A stretch of DNA of 64,000 nucleotides from Tumebacillus_A lipolyticus (GTDB lineage Bacteria; Bacillota; Bacilli; Tumebacillales; Tumebacillaceae). Positions 1 to 7,206 of the stretch are shown here, piece by piece. The position numbers were made by a program, and so were the translations under genes. Where the stretch lies: the NCBI RefSeq assembly GCF_042682745.1, contig NZ_JBHUIO010000002.1:558001-622000 (forward strand). Direction: 5' to 3'. The notes under the pieces are model-generated. The model saw nothing but the letters and a program-made list of their open reading frames with translations, was not told the origin of the DNA and searched no databases. The first letter of the stretch is position 1. Every line of letters begins with the position of its first letter.

Positions 1-369
1 CGACGTCTCTCCCAGCTGTGCGATGCGCCAGTCGAGCGACTCTTCCCTTTTCGAAACGCGGATCGTTCGCCGTCCGAGATCGTGAGCGCGCAAGGTGATC
101 GCTCTGTTCAGCAGCATGAGAAACGCCCCTTTTTCTGCAGAGCGGTAGCGTTTGACCTCAATCCACAGCGCTTCCATGTAGGTCGACTCCAGATCGGAGC
201 GGTCTAGCGAAGGCATTTTGATGGAAAACTTGGCGATAAATCGGTGGCGGTGACTGCGCAATAGCTCGACCAAACGCACAAATTGATCGTCTCGTCCAGC
301 AAAGAGCTCCCGATATGCGGCGAGAGCAGTCGCGGTGACCGCTGCCGAATTTACATCTGTCATGTTCAT
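1..369 (-). CDS. Sigma-70-like protein, N-terminal part (cut by window edge)
   Basis: The frame opens with ATG at 369 and runs without a stop to base 1, so only the first 123 residues are visible. The segment around residues 50-105 (DLESTYMEALW, then GAFLMLLNRAI) resembles region 2 of ECF-type sigma factors, with an acidic start, an aromatic helix and the -10 recognition helix. GGAG five bases upstream sets the start. Region 4 would lie outside the window, so it remains open whether this is a working sigma factor or a relative. It is transcribed away from everything else here. The family assignment is inferred from pattern only. Confidence 0.6.
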   Translation of the reverse strand, partial: MNMTDVNSAAVTATALAAYRELFAGRDDQFVRLVELLRSHRHRFIAKFSIKMPSLDRSDLESTYMEALWIEVKRYRSAEKGAFLMLLNRAITLRAHDLGRRTIRVSKREESLDWRIAQLGETS

Positions 370-438
370 CTTCACTCCAGTCTCTGAGATGCTCGGCGCA
401 CCCCATCGCTGGAATCCTCGACAGAACAAAGGTTCGCG

Positions 439-467
439 TTGAAAAACTGAAATCCCTGTCGTAGAAT
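439..467 (+). promoter_or_regulatory. Sigma-A promoter of a candidate small RNA
   Basis: TTGAAA (439-444) and TAGAAT (462-467) are separated by exactly 17 bases. No credible coding frame with a ribosome binding site follows before the terminator at 611-639, so the promoter seems to drive a short untranslated transcript. Confidence 0.6.
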
Positions 468-473
468 TAAATT

Positions 474-640
474 GTCAGTGTGCTGGATGACAATTGCGAA
501 CATTCCATGGCGGTGGTTTGTTCGACCCAGTGATGTGGAACTTGTCGAGCCCTGATTTCATTCTTACGCAAGATGCACAACCTATCAGCGCATTTGGCGA
601 TGCGCTGTGCGAGCGACCTTGGCGGGTCGCTCTTTTTTTG
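474..640 (+). ncRNA. Candidate structured small RNA of about 165 nt
   Basis: The stretch lies between a consensus promoter and a strong intrinsic terminator on the same strand and has no convincing start codon. It can fold into several hairpins: 471-477 with 488-494 (7 bp, loop 10), 503-507 with 536-540, a GCGCAT/ATGCGC hairpin just before the terminator, and the terminator itself. It does not match the landmarks of SRP RNA, tmRNA, RNase P RNA or 6S RNA that I can recall, so no family is assigned. Size and context fit a regulatory sRNA. An unrecognised leader peptide cannot be excluded. Confidence 0.4.
611..639 (+). terminator. Intrinsic terminator of the candidate small RNA
   Basis: An 8-bp perfect stem GAGCGACC/GGTCGCTC (611-618 and 625-632) with a six-base loop is followed by seven T. 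Strength and polarity are clear. Confidence 0.8.
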
Positions 641-727
641 CTTAAACGACTTATGGTTTACCATTTTTTCAATCGCCTGCGAGTTGCGTAATTTTATCTT
701 TGTTAAGAGAGTATTTCATATCTATTT

Positions 728-747
728 TTTTGTCAACAGTGACAAAA
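728..747. repeat. Perfect 8-bp inverted repeat, operator-like
   Basis: TTTTGTCA (728-735) and TGACAAAA (740-747) are separated by four bases. The half-sites resemble a Spo0A box (TTTGTCRAA). The repeat lies about 200 bases upstream of the promoter of the XRE-TPR gene, with no T-run suggesting a terminator. Role unknown. Confidence 0.35.
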
Positions 748-946
748 TCACACGACTTATGTTGGATCAGCTTTAACTTACGACAGAAATTGAAGTCCTC
801 CGATCAACTTCCAGCGCGTTTGCGCATCTCCGGTTCAGATGTTCATCTGCCCGCAAACAAAATCTGGAATTTCTACCTAGCAAAGTTCATATTTTTAGCA
901 TCCCGCTCCTCGTGTCCGAGCCCTTTCGCTGAGGAATTTAAATGAT

Positions 947-975
947 TTGTTATAAATCCGCCTTTTTGATACAAT
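947..975 (+). promoter_or_regulatory. Sigma-A promoter of the XRE-TPR regulator
   Basis: TTGTTA (947-952) and TACAAT (970-975) with a 17-base spacer lie 33 bases upstream of the start codon, just before the ribosome binding site. Confidence 0.5.
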
Positions 976-1008
976 TTTTGCAGACTTGATGTAAGGGAGG
1001 GCAAGGTG

Positions 1009-2241
1009 ATGGTTCCGACGGGAGCAGAGATTCGAAAACGACGAAAAGCGTTGAAGATGACCCAACAAGAACTGGCAGATTCGGTCGGTCTTGCTCGCTC
1101 TTACATTGCGATGATCGAATCTGAAAAGGCAAAGAATGTGTCTGCTCATCACATGAAACATATCGGTCGCGTCCTCGGGTTCACCTCGCAGGATGAACAG
1201 CCGATCTCCATCCTGGTCAACAAGATCAGAGCCGACTACCTATCGAATGACAGACAGGTCGATGATTGTCTTGCGGCAGCCGAGTCCATTTTGATCAACG
1301 CGAATGAACGCGATCTCGACTCGGTCGGCGAGCTCCATCTGCTCAAGGCGGAGATGTATTCCAAGCAGAAGAATTATCCGGAAGCGGTGCGAAACGCTTG
1401 CCTCGCCGAACAGATCTTTCGGCAGACGGGTAATATTTTCAACGCCTGCCTTGCCTCTTTTGAACTTGCAAACATCGATCTCGTCAAATCGAATATCAGC
1501 CAGGCGCTCGAACGCTTCTTGCTGATCGATCAGAAGGTCGCAATCAACAAGATCATCGATTCTGCCTTCCTCCCCCGACTGTATCTCTCGATCGCGATCT
1601 GTGCGGTCGAAGTGAACGATTTTGACATCATGCGCACGTACCTCGCCAAGAGTGAAAAACTGATCGCCAAAGCGCCCGAGCAAAAACGGGATCTGCTGTT
1701 GGCAACCAAATATTTCTTGCTCGGCGTCTCTTTAAACGAGGCGATGTCCTTCCTCGATGCGGCAGAAGCTTTTGAAAAAGCGTACCAGCACTACGAGTCA
1801 GCGAACGATCAGATGCGCGCGATACGAATGCGAACCAACCTCGCGCGAACCTATCTGCAAAGCGGTGATACGCGCAAGGCATACGAGGTAGCAACCGAAG
1901 CATACGCCTTGAAGAAGACGGTGGACGGCTGGCCTGCAAGCCTAGCCGAGTCTGAGCTGTTGATCGCCGAAATCGCATTTGCAGAAAAGGACTATGCAAA
2001 AGCGTTGTCCTTCTGTCGGTTGGTGCTTGAGAACTCCGCTCTGGATGATTCGAGAAGGGCGCGAACTCACCGCCTGATCGCTCAGGTCTCACTTCAGAGG
2101 GGCGATCGAAGCGAGTTTGAACGCCAGATGCATGCTGCCGTTTCGTTACTGCGAGGAAACTACTCGCTGATGCCCTTGCTGAATGAAATTCTTTTCGAAT
2201 ATATGGAGTTGACCGTCACAACCAAAAGTCCTTCAGCCTAG
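1009..2241 (+). CDS. XRE-family HTH regulator with C-terminal TPR repeats (RRNPP-like)
   Basis: Residues about 6-60 form an HTH_3/XRE DNA-binding domain (IRKRRKALKMTQQELADSVG). The remaining 340 residues are pairs of helices of TPR type with AEAY/AFEKAYQHY-like signatures. This is the architecture of RRNPP regulators (PlcR, NprR, Rgg, AimR), whose TPR domain binds a re-imported signal peptide in the cytoplasm. ATG at 1009 sits eight bases after GGGAGG; GTG at 1006 is a weaker alternative. It converges on a small exported repeat protein (2604-2368), which is the obvious candidate for its ligand precursor, though this is inference. The terminator begins inside the last codons. It could also be a peptide-independent TPR regulator. 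Confidence 0.85.
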   Translation: MVPTGAEIRKRRKALKMTQQELADSVGLARSYIAMIESEKAKNVSAHHMKHIGRVLGFTSQDEQPISILVNKIRADYLSNDRQVDDCLAAAESILINANERDLDSVGELHLLKAEMYSKQKNYPEAVRNACLAEQIFRQTGNIFNACLASFELANIDLVKSNISQALERFLLIDQKVAINKIIDSAFLPRLYLSIAICAVEVNDFDIMRTYLAKSEKLIAKAPEQKRDLLLATKYFLLGVSLNEAMSFLDAAEAFEKAYQHYESANDQMRAIRMRTNLARTYLQSGDTRKAYEVATEAYALKKTVDGWPASLAESELLIAEIAFAEKDYAKALSFCRLVLENSALDDSRRARTHRLIAQVSLQRGDRSEFERQMHAAVSLLRGNYSLMPLLNEILFEYMELTVTTKSPSA

Positions 2242-2266
2242 AAGTTGGCTGAAGGACTTTTGGTTT
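2220..2266 (+). terminator. Terminator overlapping the end of the XRE-TPR gene
   Basis: A 19-bp perfect stem (2220-2238 with 2247-2265) encloses the stop codon in its loop. The 3' arm ends in TTTTGGTTT. The stem also ends just before the read-through stop of the repeat gene on the other strand, so it may serve both directions. Confidence 0.8.
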
Positions 2267-2298
2267 GATCAAGGCTGCCTGTTTTGGCGTTGTGCGTC

Positions 2299-2532
2299 CC
2301 GCTTATTCACTAGCGGGCCGGGGATTTCATGCGCCACACGCTTGTTCGCAAGCGGGTTGGGAGTGCCTTACGTCACCTGCTTGTTCTTCAACGGGCCGGG
2401 AATGTCATACACTACCCGCTTGTTCTTCAACGGGCCGGGAATGTCATACACTACCTGCTTGTTCTTCAACGGGCCGGGAATGTCATACGCAACCTGCTTG
2501 TTCTTCAACAGGCTGGGAATGTCATACGCAAC
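2299..2532 (-). repeat. Six tandem 39-bp repeats encoding 13-residue units
   Basis: Six consecutive units of 39 bp, read on the minus strand, encode V-x-Y-D-I-P-G-P-L-K-N-K-Q/R. Units 1-4 (2532-2377) are nearly identical. Unit 5 (2376-2338) has TAA where the Tyr codon should be, and unit 6 (2337-2299) is diverged but still in frame. Because the units are coding and lack spacers, this is not a CRISPR array. Confidence 0.9.
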
Positions 2533-2604
2533 CTTCGTCCCCCAAAACAGACCACCCGTCAAAAGCAGAGCACTCAGCACGACTCCAACGATCACCTTTT
2601 TCAT
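2368..2604 (-). CDS. Small exported protein of tandem 13-residue repeats, candidate pro-pheromone
   Basis: The 78-residue product begins with a Lys-Lys and hydrophobic stretch (residues 1-23, MKKVIVGVVLSALLLTG) typical of a signal peptide or anchor. It is followed by four copies of VxYDIPGPLKNKQ/R and ends after VT. GGAGGAG lies 11 bases before ATG 2604. The precursor architecture, a secretion signal followed by identical short modules, recalls multi-copy peptide pheromone precursors. The convergent neighbour is an RRNPP-like receptor, which supports that reading, but no processing site is proven. A TAA in the fifth repeat shortens the protein; two further in-frame units lie beyond it, ending at TGA 2269-2271. 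A cell-wall repeat protein is the alternative. Confidence 0.65.
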   Translation of the reverse strand: MKKVIVGVVLSALLLTGGLFWGTKVAYDIPSLLKNKQVAYDIPGPLKNKQVVYDIPGPLKNKRVVYDIPGPLKNKQVT

Positions 2605-2826
2605 TCGTTTCAACTCCTCCAGATTGATTGAGCACACAAACGATACGCAGCGATGACCCGACCAAACGATCGCTTATCGCTGAGCAACGCCTGTGCGATC
2701 TCTCATTCTCTCTCGAAGCTCACCCCCTGTTTGTCCGCCAGCTCAACAATTTTAGAGTTGGTTTCCTTCAGCGCCACCTCGCAGACCCGATCTGACCGAG
2801 AGCAACCGCGCACCTGCAAACAGAAA
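2605..2826. other. Intergenic stretch without a supported gene
   Basis: Apart from the ribosome binding site of the repeat gene, I see only a short minus-strand frame of 38 codons (2819-2703, TTG start) without a good ribosome binding site. No clear promoter or structured RNA was found. Confidence 0.4.
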
Positions 2827-2861
2827 CGACCTCAGTTCAGTGTGATACTGAACTGAGGTCG
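2827..2861 (-). terminator. Terminator of the HtrA-like protease gene
   Basis: A 15-bp perfect stem (2827-2841 with 2847-2861, loop GTGAT) is followed on the minus strand by TTTCTGTTT. It lies 55 bases beyond the protease stop codon. Confidence 0.7.
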
Positions 2862-2915
2862 CATTTGCTCCGTCTGCGATCTGCTCTTCAGAATAAGAGT
2901 TCCAAGTTGTTGCAC

Positions 2916-3671
2916 CTATTTCTTGCGCGAAGTTTTCCGCTTCTTCGAAGTCTTCCCCATCAGCTCATCGATCGCATCTTTGATCACATCGACCGAGATG
3001 GCAAAGCCGATGCCCTGTGAAGAAGCGCTGACCGCCGTATTCATGCCGATCACTTCCCCACGCATGTTGATCAACGGCCCGCCGCTGTTGCCGCGGTTGA
3101 TCGCCGCATCTGTCTGAATCAGCTTCGCATAGTTGCGATCGCCGATCGTGATCGGACGCTCTTTCGCCGAGATGATGCCGACGGTGACGCTGTGGTCAAG
3201 ACCGAGTGGACAGCCGATCGCGAGGACCCATTCGCCAACTTGGACATTTCTCGATGCGCCCAGCGGCATCGTGCGAATTCTTTTCGGTGGCTTGACCTTC
3301 AACACCGCCAGATCGAGTTCATAGGACGATCCGACAACTTCAACCGGCACCTCTTCCTCTTTGTCAAAAAAGCGGATAAAGACTTCATCAGCCCCGTGAA
3401 TCACATGCTCATTGGTCAGGATGTAACCGCGCGAATCGAAAAAAAATCCCGTTCCGATGTTCATCGTCTTCCGCGCTTCATCCTCTTGCTGAAAAGTGAA
3501 TGGATCTCGTCGGCGAGTAGCGCTCCGGCTCTCGCGCTTGATCACCTCGATATTGACAATCGCATTTTTGTATCGATTTGCGATGCTCACGAAATTAGGG
3601 ATGGCGAGTTTGGACTTGCGCCGATGATTTGGCGCCGCAGAATACTTTTTTTTCGAATCGCGCTTTTTCAC
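2916..3671 (-). CDS. Trypsin-like serine protease of the HtrA/DegP family without PDZ domain
   Basis: The product has the S1C chymotrypsin fold with a complete triad: His in LTNEHVIHG (about residue 89), Asp in LDLAVLKV (about 120) and Ser in RGNSGGPL (about 196). At about 251 residues it is far shorter than standard HtrA (350-450), because both the N-terminal membrane anchor and the C-terminal PDZ domain are missing. Instead both ends are strongly basic (KKRDSKKK and KKRKTSRKK). The start is probably GTG 3671, placed eight bases after GAGG; GTG 3680 overlaps that site. With no visible signal peptide it should act in the cytoplasm or on a nucleic-acid or envelope surface, which is inference. 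It is monocistronic. Confidence 0.85.
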   Translation of the reverse strand: MKKRDSKKKYSAAPNHRRKSKLAIPNFVSIANRYKNAIVNIEVIKRESRSATRRRDPFTFQQEDEARKTMNIGTGFFFDSRGYILTNEHVIHGADEVFIRFFDKEEEVPVEVVGSSYELDLAVLKVKPPKRIRTMPLGASRNVQVGEWVLAIGCPLGLDHSVTVGIISAKERPITIGDRNYAKLIQTDAAINRGNSGGPLINMRGEVIGMNTAVSASSQGIGFAISVDVIKDAIDELMGKTSKKRKTSRKK

Positions 3672-3805
3672 TCTGCTCACCTCGTATCATCATCCTATGT
3701 GCTCGCCATCTCTCCATGTGAGCCTAAGTCTGTCCTCGATGACAAAAAGGGCGCTCGTCTCGCATAAACATGTAGATGACAAGCCTAGAAATGGAGATGA
3801 CAACT

Positions 3806-4594
3806 ATGGAACTGATCGTTGCGATCCCGATGGCATTCGGTCTTGGCGCGCTCCATTCCTTGGAGCCTGGACATGGAAAAGGGGTGATGACCGCCTACCT
3901 GATCTCTTCGCGAGCCCGGCTACGCGATGCGGTCTTTCTCGGCTGTGCATCGGCGTTCTCCCACACCCTCTCCATCCTGTTTTTAGCATTTGTTGCGACA
4001 TCGGCATTTCAGCTTTGGCTTCCTGAGCAGATCGAGGCATGGCTGGGCCTGATCTCAGGTGCGATCATCACCGGCATCGGGATGCGCATGGTGTACTTGC
4101 GCCTCAGCCCGCCCGTCGTATCGCTCGGGCGGATCGGAGTTACTTCGAGCGATGCTTACGTCTGCAGTCACGGCCACATTCATCATGACCATCGCTGGGA
4201 CGGTCACTCCCATGAACATGATCATCATCATGATGACGCGCATGGCGGATCGGTTGCGGCGGTGGTCAAGCAGGATCGCTCCGTCAAACGATTGTTGACA
4301 ATCGGCGTGTTGACCGGACTGATTCCCTGTCCGAGCGCGCTGGTGATGCTGCTCGCCGCCATCTCGGCTGGACAGATCTCACTTGGCATTGGACTTGTCA
4401 TCGCCTTTTCGATCGGCGGAGCATTCGCCCTCTCGCTGCTCGGCATCCTTTTATTGAAAGCGGAGCACAAAGTCCGCGTGCTGGAACGGCAGCGCTTCGG
4501 CGAGATCATGGCGACGCTGAGCGCGGGGATCATCGTGCTGATCGGGTTCCTCGTCACCTATCAATCGATCGTTTCGCTCGGCCTGCTCAAGTAA
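3806..4594 (+). CDS. NicO/RcnA-family nickel-cobalt efflux protein
   Basis: Six or so hydrophobic segments, the motif HSLEPGHGKG in the first helix region, SAFSHTLS in the second, and a His-rich cytoplasmic-type loop (HGHIHHDH, HSHEHDHHHDD) identify the NicO superfamily, which exports Ni2+ or Co2+. A second conserved helix carries LIPCPSALVMLL. The start ATG 3806 follows GGAG by nine bases; in-frame ATG codons further upstream lack one. Neighbouring genes for iron-sulphur assembly and a CbiX-type chelatase fit a metal-homeostasis theme, but no metal sensor lies next to it. Confidence 0.85.
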   Translation: MELIVAIPMAFGLGALHSLEPGHGKGVMTAYLISSRARLRDAVFLGCASAFSHTLSILFLAFVATSAFQLWLPEQIEAWLGLISGAIITGIGMRMVYLRLSPPVVSLGRIGVTSSDAYVCSHGHIHHDHRWDGHSHEHDHHHDDAHGGSVAAVVKQDRSVKRLLTIGVLTGLIPCPSALVMLLAAISAGQISLGIGLVIAFSIGGAFALSLLGILLLKAEHKVRVLERQRFGEIMATLSAGIIVLIGFLVTYQSIVSLGLLK

Positions 4595-4620
4595 AAAAGC
4601 CTCCGAGATCTCTCGGAGGC
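4592..4620. terminator. Bidirectional terminator between nicO-like gene and pepA
   Basis: A 9-bp GCCTCCGAG/CTCGGAGGC stem (4599-4607, 4612-4620) is followed by six T on the minus strand. The plus-strand T-run is weak, so it mainly ends pepA transcripts. Confidence 0.75.
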
Positions 4621-4637
4621 TTCAAACATTCGAATGC

Positions 4638-6122
4638 TTAGCCGCGTGCCAGCTCGATCAGCGTGCGCACACCAAAACCGGTAGAGCCTGACGGGTTCAG
4701 CTCTCCGCCCTCTGCATCGCGCGCAACGCCAGCGATGTCGAGATGAACCCACGGAGTGTTGTCAACAAACTCGCGCAGGATCAAAGCTGCGGTGATCGAA
4801 CCGCCATCGCGACCGCCGGTGTTCTTCATATCTGCCACAGTGCTGGAGAAGCTCGCTTTGTATTCTTCGACGAGCGGCATTTCCCATGCGCGCTCTCCAG
4901 AGCGGTGGAACGCATCTTTCACTTCCGATGCGAAATCTGTATCGTTGGAGAACATTCCGCACACTTTGCGTCCGAGCGCGACGCCGATCGCACCGGTCAG
5001 CGTTGCAACGTCGACAACTTTCGTCGCCTTGCACTTCTCGATCGCATAGTGCAGCGCATCTGCCAGCACCACGCGGCCCTCTGCGTCCGTGTTGACGATC
5101 TCGATCGACTTGCCGTTCATCGCGACCACCACATCGCCCGGTTTGATCGCGCGGCCAGAAACCATGTTCTCAGCGGCGCCGATCACCCCGATCACGTTCG
5201 CTTTCGGCTTCAATTGTGCAATCGCTTGCATTGCGCCGATCACAGCGCCCGCGCCGCCCATGTCGGTCTTCATCGTTTCCATGCCAGCTGGCGGCTTCAT
5301 CGAGTATCCGCCCGTATCAAACGTGACGCCTTTGCCGACGAGCGCGAGCGTTTCTTCCGAGGAAGGATCGCCGAGGTAGGAGAGGACGATCAGCTTCGAT
5401 TCTTCCTCACTGCCCTGTCCGATCGACAGCAGCGCGTTCATTTTCAGCTCGCTCATCTCCGCTTCGCCAAGCACCTGAATGCCCAATCCGTGCTTGCTCG
5501 CAACTTCTGTCGCCAATTCGGAGAGGCGGGTCGGAGTCAGGATGTTTGCCGGCTCGTTGATCAGATCGCGCGCAAAGTTGGTGCTGTCCGCATACAGACG
5601 ACCGATTTCCAAACCTTTTTCCAGATCTGCTTTTTTGCTCTCGTCAGCTTCCACGACGATCGCGTTTGTCAGTTTGACAACTGCTTGCGTCTTTTTCAAG
5701 TTTTTCACTTGGTACAGGCCGAGCAGCGTGCCCTCAGCGAGCGATTGTGCCGCTTTTTCCACGCCGAGAACGCCCGCGCCATGAACGAGAGTTGCATATG
5801 TCACAGCACCGAGTTCGCGAGACGCTCTCGCCGCATGCGCTGCGATCGATCGTCCACGGTTTGCGTTGAACTCTTCCACTTCGCCCAAGCCGAGGATCAG
5901 GACTCGCTTCGCCGGAAGTTTGCCAAACGTGTAGAGCATGCGAGTTTCTTTAAAAGCTCCCGTCAGATCCCCCGATTGAATCAGCGCCGAAATTTGACCG
6001 CCGAGCGCCTCATCGATCGAAGCTGTTGCTTCCTCCAGTTGTGCCACCCCTTGAAACAGCCCGATGACCAAAACATCCGCTTCCACATTCACAACGCCTT
6101 GCACTTGAAGATTGATGTTCAT
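4638..6122 (-). CDS. pepA: Leucyl aminopeptidase (M17 family), copy 1
   Basis: The 494-residue product releases N-terminal amino acids from peptides using two metal ions. The M17 landmarks are present: VGKGVTFDTGGYSMKP (metal-binding Lys and Asp), MKTDMGGAG (metal Asp) and NTDAEGRVVLADAL (metal Asp and Glu, catalytic Arg). An N-terminal macrodomain-like region precedes the catalytic domain. ATG 6122 follows AAAGGGG; the open frame continues upstream but only as the antisense of a Lys/Ala-rich gene. It is flanked by terminators and therefore transcribed alone. A second M17 enzyme lies at 18621-20036. Confidence 0.93.
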   Translation of the reverse strand: MNINLQVQGVVNVEADVLVIGLFQGVAQLEEATASIDEALGGQISALIQSGDLTGAFKETRMLYTFGKLPAKRVLILGLGEVEEFNANRGRSIAAHAARASRELGAVTYATLVHGAGVLGVEKAAQSLAEGTLLGLYQVKNLKKTQAVVKLTNAIVVEADESKKADLEKGLEIGRLYADSTNFARDLINEPANILTPTRLSELATEVASKHGLGIQVLGEAEMSELKMNALLSIGQGSEEESKLIVLSYLGDPSSEETLALVGKGVTFDTGGYSMKPPAGMETMKTDMGGAGAVIGAMQAIAQLKPKANVIGVIGAAENMVSGRAIKPGDVVVAMNGKSIEIVNTDAEGRVVLADALHYAIEKCKATKVVDVATLTGAIGVALGRKVCGMFSNDTDFASEVKDAFHRSGERAWEMPLVEEYKASFSSTVADMKNTGGRDGGSITAALILREFVDNTPWVHLDIAGVARDAEGGELNPSGSTGFGVRTLIELARG

Positions 6123-6181
6123 TCGTCTTGCCCCTTTCAAAATTTTCAGTATAAATTTCGATTTATGTAGAGTTGTCCTAA

Positions 6182-6207
6182 GAAAAAGAACCGACCGTAT
6201 GGGTCGG
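6182..6207 (-). terminator. Terminator of the DUF1450 gene
   Basis: CCGACC/GGTCGG stem (6191-6196, 6202-6207) with a five-base loop, followed on the minus strand by TTCTTTTTC. It separates this gene from pepA. Confidence 0.7.
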
Positions 6208-6213
6208 CATTTC

Positions 6214-6750
6214 CTAGTCCAATTTTGGAGATTCGTCAGCTTTCGTCTCTTGCGGTGCTTCCTCTTGTTTCGATGCCGCATCAGCCTTCGGTGCAACTTC
6301 CGCTTTTTCGGCTGCCGGTGCCGCATCAGCCTTCGGTGCTGCTTCCGCTTTTTCGGCTGCCGGAGCCGCATCGGCCTTCGGTGCTGCTTCCGCCTTCACT
6401 GTCACTTCTGCTTTTGGAGCTGCTGCCTTGGGAGCTGCTGCAGGCTTCGGTGCCGCATCCTTGTCGGCAGCTGGCGGAGCCGGCGGAAGCGGTACAAGCC
6501 GCTCACGGCTCAAGAACTGCATCGAGCTGTCAATTTTAAAGTACAGATCGCGCTCATCTTTCGCGTGCAGAATCGAACCGTTGCGCAACACAAACGGAAC
6601 ATCCATGCAGAGCGAGCAGAGATCAGCACCTGCGCATTCTTTGATGTCCACTTTTTCTTCCGGATATTTAGAGACCAACGCATCATAAACTCGCTGGGAA
6701 TGCTTTTCAAGGTTTTGCTTACAAAACACCCATTTCACAGATGAAGCCAC
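6214..6750 (-). CDS. DUF1450 protein with long Ala-Pro-Lys-Glu tail
   Basis: Residues 1-85 match the DUF1450 (YuzB-like) family: a thioredoxin-like small domain with paired cysteines (FCKQN, CAGADLCSLC) and VLRNG before the end. Usual members have about 80 residues. Here a tail of about 90 residues follows, rich in Ala, Lys, Glu and Pro, with a 15-residue unit (APKADAAPAAEKAE-like) repeated. GTG 6750 is preferred as the start because it lies nine bases after GGAG, whereas ATG 6759 touches it directly. The function of DUF1450 is unknown. The tail might be a flexible linker or surface segment. Confidence 0.7.
   Translation of the reverse strand: MASSVKWVFCKQNLEKHSQRVYDALVSKYPEEKVDIKECAGADLCSLCMDVPFVLRNGSILHAKDERDLYFKIDSSMQFLSRERLVPLPPAPPAADKDAAPKPAAAPKAAAPKAEVTVKAEAAPKADAAPAAEKAEAAPKADAAPAAEKAEVAPKADAASKQEEAPQETKADESPKLD
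6275..6400 (-). repeat. 45-bp tandem repeats inside the DUF1450 tail
   Basis: The word GCCGCATC(A/G)GCCTTCGG recurs at 6275, 6320 and 6365, giving a 45-bp period and a 15-residue Ala/Lys/Glu/Pro unit. Such arrays readily change copy number between strains. Confidence 0.75.
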
Positions 6751-6862
6751 GACAGACATCTCCTTTAGATAAAACTTGACACAATACTTCTTTATTCTAC
6801 ATCAATTCGAGGATAAAATTCCATAAAAAATGATGGCTTACCATTCTATTCTACCATTCCAT

Positions 6863-7096
6863 TCAGATGAAGTCACATCGAATGATCGCATAGGTCTCAT
6901 TTCCGCAGGTAAAACAGTGCAACAGGTGCGTACAAGGCCCCTCGACGCCCTGTTTAAATTGCAGGTCAACTTCATAAGGAGCGTACGGTCCGTCATAGTC
7001 GCTTTTCAACCCAGCATCGGTCATCGTTGCACCACAATTCTTGCATTTTAAGGAGACATTCGTCAACCCATTGCACAGCGGACATACCTGTTCCAT
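6863..7096 (-). CDS. Small zinc-ribbon-like protein of unknown function
   Basis: The 77-residue product carries CPLC, CKNC and HCFTCG, three pairs suited to bind one or two zinc ions. The remaining sequence (TDAGLKSDYDGPYAPYEVDLQ) is not recognised. Start ATG 7096 lies 11 bases after GGAGAGG; TTG 7099 and GTG 7108 are alternatives. A possible promoter with TTGACA and TACATT only 15 bases apart lies upstream. Terminators flank the gene, so it is likely monocistronic. Confidence 0.65.
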   Translation of the reverse strand: MEQVCPLCNGLTNVSLKCKNCGATMTDAGLKSDYDGPYAPYEVDLQFKQGVEGPCTHLLHCFTCGNETYAIIRCDFI

Positions 7097-7153
7097 CAAA
7101 TCATGCACCTCTCCAAACGTTAGAATGTATGGATAGGTTGCCCTTGTCAAAAG

Positions 7154-7190
7154 GAAAAAACGCCCTCTCCTAACAAAAAGGACGTTTTTT
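7154..7190 (-). terminator. Terminator behind iscX
   Basis: AAAAAACG pairs with CGTTTTTT, extended inward by CCT/AGG with one mismatch, so T-runs occur on both strands. It ends the sirB-like/zinc-ribbon/iscX transcript. Confidence 0.65.
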
Positions 7191-7206
7191 CACTTCGGGC
7201 ACGTTT

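Noticed and set aside
474..640. Assignment of the candidate RNA to 6S, SRP, tmRNA or RNase P RNA
   Set aside because: None of the conserved words or closing stems that I know for these RNAs was found.
2299..2532. CRISPR-like tandem repeats
   Set aside because: The 39-bp units are contiguous, without spacers, and encode a regular 13-residue motif in one frame.
2703..2819. Short minus-strand frame of 38 codons
   Set aside because: No good ribosome binding site and only a TTG start; composition is not convincing.
4743..6170. 475-codon plus-strand open frame opposite pepA
   Set aside because: Shadow frame caused by codon bias; its composition (very high Arg, His, Cys) is not protein-like, and pepA is certain.
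6123..6371. N-terminal extension of pepA rich in Lys and Arg
   Set aside because: It is the antisense of the repetitive tail of the DUF1450 gene, a terminator lies between, and ATG 6122 has a good ribosome binding site.
6776..6781. TTGACA as a plus-strand promoter
   Set aside because: No acceptable -10 at proper distance and no plus-strand gene follows.
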